Made by a program: the position numbers and the translations under genes
Part shown: piece after piece, positions 58,720-64,000 of the stretch
How positions within the stretch are numbered: position 1 is the stretch's first letter
Layout of the letters: each line of letters begins with the position of its first letter
The notes under the pieces: model-generated
Seen by the model: the letters and a program-made list of their open reading frames with translations, nothing else
Told to the model about the DNA's origin: nothing
Databases searched by the model: none
From: Corylus avellana
Lineage: Eukaryota > Streptophyta > Magnoliopsida > Fagales > Betulaceae
Direction: 5' to 3'
Assembly: GCF_901000735.1 (NCBI RefSeq)
Contig: NC_081551.1
Span: 14,320,906 to 14,384,905 of the forward strand
DNA length: 64,000 nucleotides

Positions 58720-60707
58720 TGTTTGGAATAGGATTGCAAATCAAAATTTGCACAGCGGAATAAATCGAATTCTCATGCTAAGAATCCTTTATGAAGAACA
58801 TGTGAAGAACAGTTGGTATTTAAAATTAAATGGCAAGAACGAAGAACACTTACTTGAATGACAATGGCCACTCCTAGCTTTGGGAAAAAATATTTTGCTT
58901 CTCCAAGAACATGTTTTTTCTTGTTCAAGAACACGAAGGACAATTTCTTATTTTTTCAAGAACACGAAGAACAAGTGCTTCTTTCTTCAAGAACACGAAG
59001 AACAAGTGCTTCTTTCTTCAAGAACATGACAGATCTCACGGATGTAGAGACCCCTAGATCTTTTAGCCTAGAGAGTGTGAGCTCTTACTTCGCTCTTCAA
59101 ATCTTAAATTTTTATTCTTCGTGAGTTAACACAAAGAATTATTAATTCTCAGAGAGTTTAGGAGAATTAACTATTAAGAGAACTTGATAGAATGAATTTG
59201 TAATTTGAGAGTCTAGGCTCTTCTCTATTTATAGACTTAGCAAGGAAGCAGATATTTAGATTTAAGCAATGTGGGACAAGTGAGTAATTCTAATTAAATT
59301 AGAACTGGGAAAAGCCAATCCTAGCCAAGGTAGGAGAGGGGGACGGCTAGGGCTTAGGGAAAAACCCTAGCCTATTCCCTTTGCATCCAATGCATGGGAC
59401 AGGGATTTCCTCCCTGGTCCATGCGTCCACTTTAGTGGATATGGGCTTGAATTTTATTCTAACCCCTTCTCCCTTGTACCCAACACATAGGCTCAATGAA
59501 TTTTCTCTGGCCTTTATGTGTTTCACTTATGCTCATTGGGCCTCTAGGTTTTATCCCAAGCCCAATTACACCATATCTCTCTAACCCGTGTTTTAAATAA
59601 ATAAGATATTGAGCTCAATAAATAAGAAAGCATTATTATGGTTAAATAACATTAACTTGGCGAAGGACCTAAAGGGAAAAATATTATTGCCTTAAATATG
59701 TTCGTAATCATGTTTCCGTGACATTAATTTACGTAACAATATTTTAATCACAATTAATTCCACTAAATAATTGCGATTGCACTCCAATAAATATTTTGAT
59801 TAAACAATTAATCACTTTAACTTAATTAATGTTGACTTATGATTCCTCCATGAAATATTTCGTAAAAGAATTAAGGTTAAGGATATTGCCGCTTAATTCT
59901 CTATCTCTTATCCTTGAGTCATTAATTTTACGTTATTTTCATACTTGTAAAACATACAAGAATATATTTTGATATGCCAACCAAAAAGCCCCGACCGGAG
60001 ACTTTGAGAATAATATCCATAAAATCTATCTCAAGGAGAAATTTCTTATCTCTTTGTTCACCAACAAAGGATTTTGGATTCCCTTTCGGAAAATATTTTC
60101 CCACAATATTTTATGTGATTATCCAATACACAAAGGTTAGTTTGACCAATGATAAGTCTCACTCGGTGATACATCAAATTAATCTACAAAAAATATTTGA
60201 GACCACAATTCCCTCAGAATTTAGAATCAAAGTCTAAGTAGTCTTTGGGGAGTTATTGTATTTCCTTAATATACAGTACTTTTATGAAAAGACAACTCTT
60301 TGGTCTGTTCAATGTTTTAGGATGCACACTGAACATCAATCCCAAAGTCACCGCTTCACTTGATTAAGGTAGATCACCAAGATTCGTTGTGTAACGGTCT
60401 TGCTCAAAATGGAATGCCCAGTTCCATCTAATGATTACGAACTTTATACATTTAAGGATACAAAGATTATAAACTAAGACATTGTGTGATAACCATGTTA
60501 CTCACACCTATAGCCATATTCAATGTAATTCTAGCACCTTTCACATGTATAATAAATATGATAAACTTGGTAATAAGCATGTAAAAGACATTTTATATGC
60601 TATATGCTCAAATCATTTAATCAGTGAATATAACGTATATTCATTGCAAACATTTGAATGTTGACACAGATATAAAAAGCATTGGGATTCAGGGCACAAT
60701 CCCAAGA
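58720..60707 (-). mobile_element. Solo LTR, minus orientation
   Basis: 1988 bp. On the minus strand it starts (T)CTTGGGATTGTGCCCTGAAT and ends TTGCAATCCTATTCCAAACA. The flanks GTTTG (58715-58719) and CTTTG (60708-60712) match at 4 of 5 bases. Three AAGAACACGAAG-type tandem units lie at about 58950-59025. Related in part to 8595-12105. No gag or pol, so the ORFs inside are not genes. Confidence 0.78.
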
Positions 60708-61562
60708 CTTTGTCCCTAAAATAATGGAGTAAATTACGCATGGTGATGGACGAAAAAGTGAAAAGACAAAAATACCCCTAAAATATAACTAAATGGATAG
60801 TCTCCAGTTCAAATGAACTATAGAGAATTCTATTCCATGATGGACATGATGCATCACGTACTTTTCCCACTACCCAACGTGATGCGTCATGCTTCCCGCC
60901 AATTTTTAAAAATAAATAAATTTCAATGTTTAGCACTTGGCACTTGGGAGGATCCGACGTAAAAAAATTAAAAGTTGATAGTTGTGTTATCCCATCATCT
61001 ACAACCTTTAAATTGAGAAATGATTAGTATCAATATTTTTTTTCATCTCATCTTACAAATCAATTTGTGAACTTATGTGGACCCCACATAAGCTAATAGT
61101 AGACCTCGCAAATCTAATGATTCATCTATTGAATTTGTAGGAGAATATTGGAGAATTATGGTCAAATTATTGACACCAATAATTTCTTATTTAAATTTAG
61201 TCTTTTCCATCTATAAATTTTTTTAATATAAATAATGAACTTCACTATTATGACAGTTGGATCATACACATATTTTAGTGTTTACTTAATAGCCATTGGA
61301 TCAATATTTAAGTGAGGGGTAATGAATTGCATTTAGATAAGGAATGAAAGGTTAGACCTGACAAACTCATCTTAAAAAAAAAAAAAGATTAGTTGGTCTG
61401 ATTTCGTCTTTTAAAAAATAAATAAAATTGTTATGATCATATGTTTATGTTAGAATTTAGATTATATTATGTAATGGTAATGCTTAAATTATGAATATGA
61501 TCATATGATCGCATAAATTAGAACATATTATCTAATGTGTAAGGGTGCTACTCAAACTCCTA
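60708..61562. other. AT-rich spacer, no gene
   Basis: No coding signal. Short repeats of ATGATCATATGA and TCTAATGGTAATGCT begin near 61430 and continue beyond the MITE to about 62000. Confidence 0.45.
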
Positions 61563-61797
61563 GAGGGTGTTTGTTAAACACCCTCCCACCCCCAAATACT
61601 ATTCATCTATTTTTTCAAAAAAATCAACATCAAAACATTCTTATTTTTTATATCACATCATATTCTTTTTACTACTATTCAAATAAAAAAATCACTACAA
61701 AACAAAAATTTTCCACTTTCCAATACCACTTTCTCACTTTTCTATACTAATTATTACACTTTATTTGGGGATGACATGTTGTTTAACAAACAACCCC
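61563..61797. mobile_element. Harbinger-like MITE
   Basis: 235 bp with termini GAGGGTGTTTGTTAAAC and, reverse-complemented, GGGGTTGTTTGTTAAAC. The 3-bp duplication CTA is at 61560-61562 and 61798-61800. It splits an AT-rich repeat region that resumes unchanged on the other side. Confidence 0.72.
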
Positions 61798-62187
61798 CTA
61801 ATGATGAAATGATCTAATGGTAATACATAAATTACTATGTATTATCATGAATCATGATTTATATGATCAAATGATCATATCTTATGATCCCATTAAATTA
61901 GATCATATGATTTAAGCTATTATCATATGAACTTATTATCTAATGGTAATGCTGAAACCCCTAAATCCTAATGATCTAATGGTCATACTTAAATTATATG
62001 ATCATGTTATCTCACAACTCATATTAATATTATCTTACATCAAGATTATGTGATATGTGATATGTGATATACGATTCCAAAGTATAACGTATCTAATGAT
62101 AATTCTTTGATTAAATGGGACAATAACTTATACCCTATGATTATATTATATGATATAATGATTATATAGTATATTTCTTATTATTTC

Positions 62188-62188
<1 letters not shown>

Positions 62189-62269
<81 letters not shown>
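62189..62269. repeat. Compound microsatellite (CA)n(TA)n(TAA)n
   Basis: About 16 CA units, 5 TA units and 14 TAA units in succession. Confidence 0.92.
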
Positions 62270-62272
<3 letters not shown>

Positions 62273-62339
62273 GTTATATAGTATATTTGTTATTGTTGAA
62301 TAATATTGACTATATATTGTTATTTATTACTTAATAAAA

Positions 62340-62522
62340 AATATACGATTCGAGCCTTATACAAGCTTGCTCACGAGCCTAACCAGATCGAGCTGAGTTT
62401 GGTTCGTTTAATATTCAAGCCAGAATTTGTGTTCATGAAACGGCTCATTTAATAATCGAGTTGAGTTTATGTGAGCCGATCTCGAGTTTGCTTGCAAGCG
62501 GCTTCGCTCACTTACACCCCTA
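62340..62522. repeat. Dispersed repeat fragment
   Basis: GAGCTGAGTTTGGTTCG, CGAGTTGAGTTTATGTGAGC and the ending CACTTACACCCCTAC are features of a widespread plant foldback-type repeat family. Only one end is recognisable. Confidence 0.4.
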
Positions 62523-63811
62523 CATTCTGGGATGCAAAAGGTGCTGCTGATGGATTTGCTGTTTTGACTGGCTGGGTTGCATGTTGGGATGCAGAACGTG
62601 CAATTGGTGTTTGAGTTGTGCTAGTTGATTGACCACTAGATTGTGATCCCCTTACACAGAATGTTGTCCCCTTTGAACAAAACCTGGTCCCTTAGCTTTT
62701 TTTTGCACCTCTGATTGGTGTGTTAACTCTTCCCCTTTTTGTTCTCGTGGTTGATGTGGCAGTTGATGATCCATCCAACTACCAAAAAAAAAAAAAATTA
62801 ACCACCATTAAGGGTTGAAAAATAAACACTAAACACCAAACATCAAGCACTAAACACTAACCACTAAATAATAAACAATAAGTCTAAGAAATTAAAGTGA
62901 CACTTATCTTGTCCAAATTTCAGTCAGTGACTGCACTCTCTGTAGTATGTTCTCATATGTTCTATTCTTTCGTCATGTCTTTGTGTAGTAGTGCATGATC
63001 TCTTATTGTGATCATACTTCATATAATGTCCACATTGGTTCTTATTGCCCCATTTTCTCATTGTATAAGGATTTCTAGGTTTTTCAACACTCCTTCGTCT
63101 GAGTTTTTTATGCTTGCCAGGAGTTTCCCTCGTTTTAAGTGGCTCAATCTTAGGTTGGTTGCTTCTAGGCCACTGTTATTCACTTAGCACTTGGCATTGG
63201 GTAGATGATGTATTGATATGCCTTCAAATACTTCTCCTTGCTATAATATTCACTCAAACAAAATCAGTAAGGTCCCCACCTTGGTGTAAAATGACTAAAA
63301 TGGCATGACAACATGGGATACCAGTAACATCCCATTTTCTGCATCCATAAGTTCTGCCATCACATCAACAAGACAACAACAAAATGTTTCCCTTGGCACT
63401 CAACCTCAAACATACCTTATAAGCGTCGAATGTTGCACATTCAAGCCCCTTAACTCACATATGTTAATTCCTTAGCGTTGTTATTTATTTGATTTTTTGT
63501 TGTTTTACTGTTTTTAGGTGTTTAATAAAGATACAAGAAATACCATTGATTTTGGGCTTAAAACGCACTTTGAGAAGACCTAGAAGATATGGTTAAGCTT
63601 AACCAATCATAATAGAGGACCTATATGATGTGGTTAAGTTTAATCAAATCAAGGAAAAGATTAAATTGGAATTTCTCTAATTGGAGTTAAAATCGCATAT
63701 GTGCACCAACAATGACTGGCTTCATCCTTTTCTTTTCCAGCTTTCTCCTAATTTTTGGCCCTAATGTTTCCTCCATTGAACTGATAAGCTCCCTTTTGTT
63801 CACATACCTTC
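62523..63811 (-). pseudogene. MULE transposase C-terminal relic, split by an LTR fragment
   Basis: On the minus strand, 63811-63697 reads RYVNKRELISSMEETLGPK, IRRKLEKK and ends VGAHMRF. After the LTR fragment, 63416 downward reads FEVECQGKHF and, in a shifted frame, CGRTYGCRKWDVTGIPCCHA, a SWIM zinc finger. Then comes CGHYMKYDHNKRSC, a zinc knuckle (about 63012-63053), an intron-like gap, and a Ser/Thr-rich tail (to about 62523). This is the standard C-terminal order of plant MULE transposases. Frameshifts and the insertion make it dead. Confidence 0.8.
63417..63696 (+). mobile_element. Truncated LTR inserted in the MULE relic
   Basis: Aligns with the first part of the solo LTR at 3657 (shared CACTTTGAGAAGACC, ATGATGTGGTTAAGTTTAA and TCAAGGAAA-GATTAAAT segments) and stops abruptly at AAAATCG. 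The MULE frame resumes immediately on both sides. Confidence 0.75.
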
Positions 63812-64000
63812 TTAGAGCATTCCCAGCAGACTCCCTATAAGGAAGTCTGTTCCCTATATGTAGGGAATATGTCCAAAAAATCACAAAAAATGTCTCACAG
63901 TAGATTCCCTAAATGGTTCCTTAACCCATCAGATGCTACAGTAGAACCCAATGTATTGGGTTCTACTGTAGCGATCCATATGATTATTATATTGAAAAAA
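63812..64000. mobile_element. MITE, cut by the window end
   Basis: Starts TTAGAGCATTCCCAGCAGACT and holds internal inverted segments (GCTACAGTAGAACCCAAT against ATTGGGTTCTACTGTAGC, 63934-63974). Same family as 29732-30112. Confidence 0.6.

Noticed and set aside
58950..59025. AAGAACACGAAG tandem units as a minisatellite gene feature
   Set aside because: They are internal to the minus-strand solo LTR and too few to be a separate feature.

Overview
This is a window of plant nuclear DNA, most likely from a woody eudicot. The evidence is spliced genes with GT-AG introns, several kb of intron filled with L1-type LINE fragments, Copia LTR retrotransposons, CACTA, MULE, hAT and Harbinger relics, tRNA-derived SINEs and three 100-N scaffold gaps. 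I cannot name the species. Only two protein-coding genes look intact: a zinc-dependent alcohol dehydrogenase-like (MDR) gene on the minus strand (13.9-27.2 kb, 8 exons, 438 aa) and a TOM1-like VHS-GAT protein gene on the plus strand (36.2-41.5 kb, 9 coding exons, 434 aa). They diverge from a shared intergenic region. From memory they match Arabidopsis At5g63620 and At5g63640 (TOL5), which are close neighbours there, so this looks like a conserved two-gene block.

Layout. 0-12.8 kb is transposon territory: a Harbinger-type MITE, a CACTA-like end, a decayed Copia element (1.74-8.43 kb, TSD TTGTA) with a solo LTR nested in it (3657-4946, TSD CAACC), then another long solo LTR (8595-12105) with a further solo LTR nested inside (10059-11423, TSD ATTCT). 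13.9-27.2 kb is the dehydrogenase gene; intron 5 (5.9 kb) holds a LINE that was itself hit by a solo LTR (21779-22342) and a younger LINE (22452-22985). 27.3-34.6 kb is intergenic, with MITEs, a SINE, a minisatellite and a minus-strand LTR. 34.7-41.5 kb is the TOM1-like gene, with a short hydrophobic upstream ORF whose stop codon is formed across the first leader splice.

From 42.2 to 56.2 kb the window contains a UDP-glycosyltransferase (UGT88-like) locus twice, in opposite orientations (copy A 42.2-47.9 kb, copy B 51.7-55.5 kb), with N gaps at 42818-42917, 51580-51679 and 55495-55594. Copy A is broken by an LTR retrotransposon. Copy B keeps the empty site but lacks its first 40 codons at the gap and has a one-base frameshift. 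The copies also differ by a hAT MITE and two poly(A) retroposons, each with clean target duplications and an empty site in the other copy. The sequences beside the outer gaps (50958-51579 and 55595-56190) overlap in direct orientation. The simplest reading is an alternative haplotype contig scaffolded in inverted orientation between two overlapping contig ends, not a true palindromic duplication. The right-hand part of copy A's contig carries a MYB/SANT-like relic, a solo LTR and a dead hAT transposase.

56-64 kb is gene-free: a MULE-type MITE with 9-bp TSD, two MULE transposase relics, a SINE, a minus-strand solo LTR (58720-60707), AT-rich DNA and microsatellites.

I found no convincing new multi-gene system. 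The most useful leads are the allelic or inverted UGT arrangement, the spliced upstream ORF, the acidic repeat ORF in the LTR element inside the UGT gene, and several sharply defined nested insertions.
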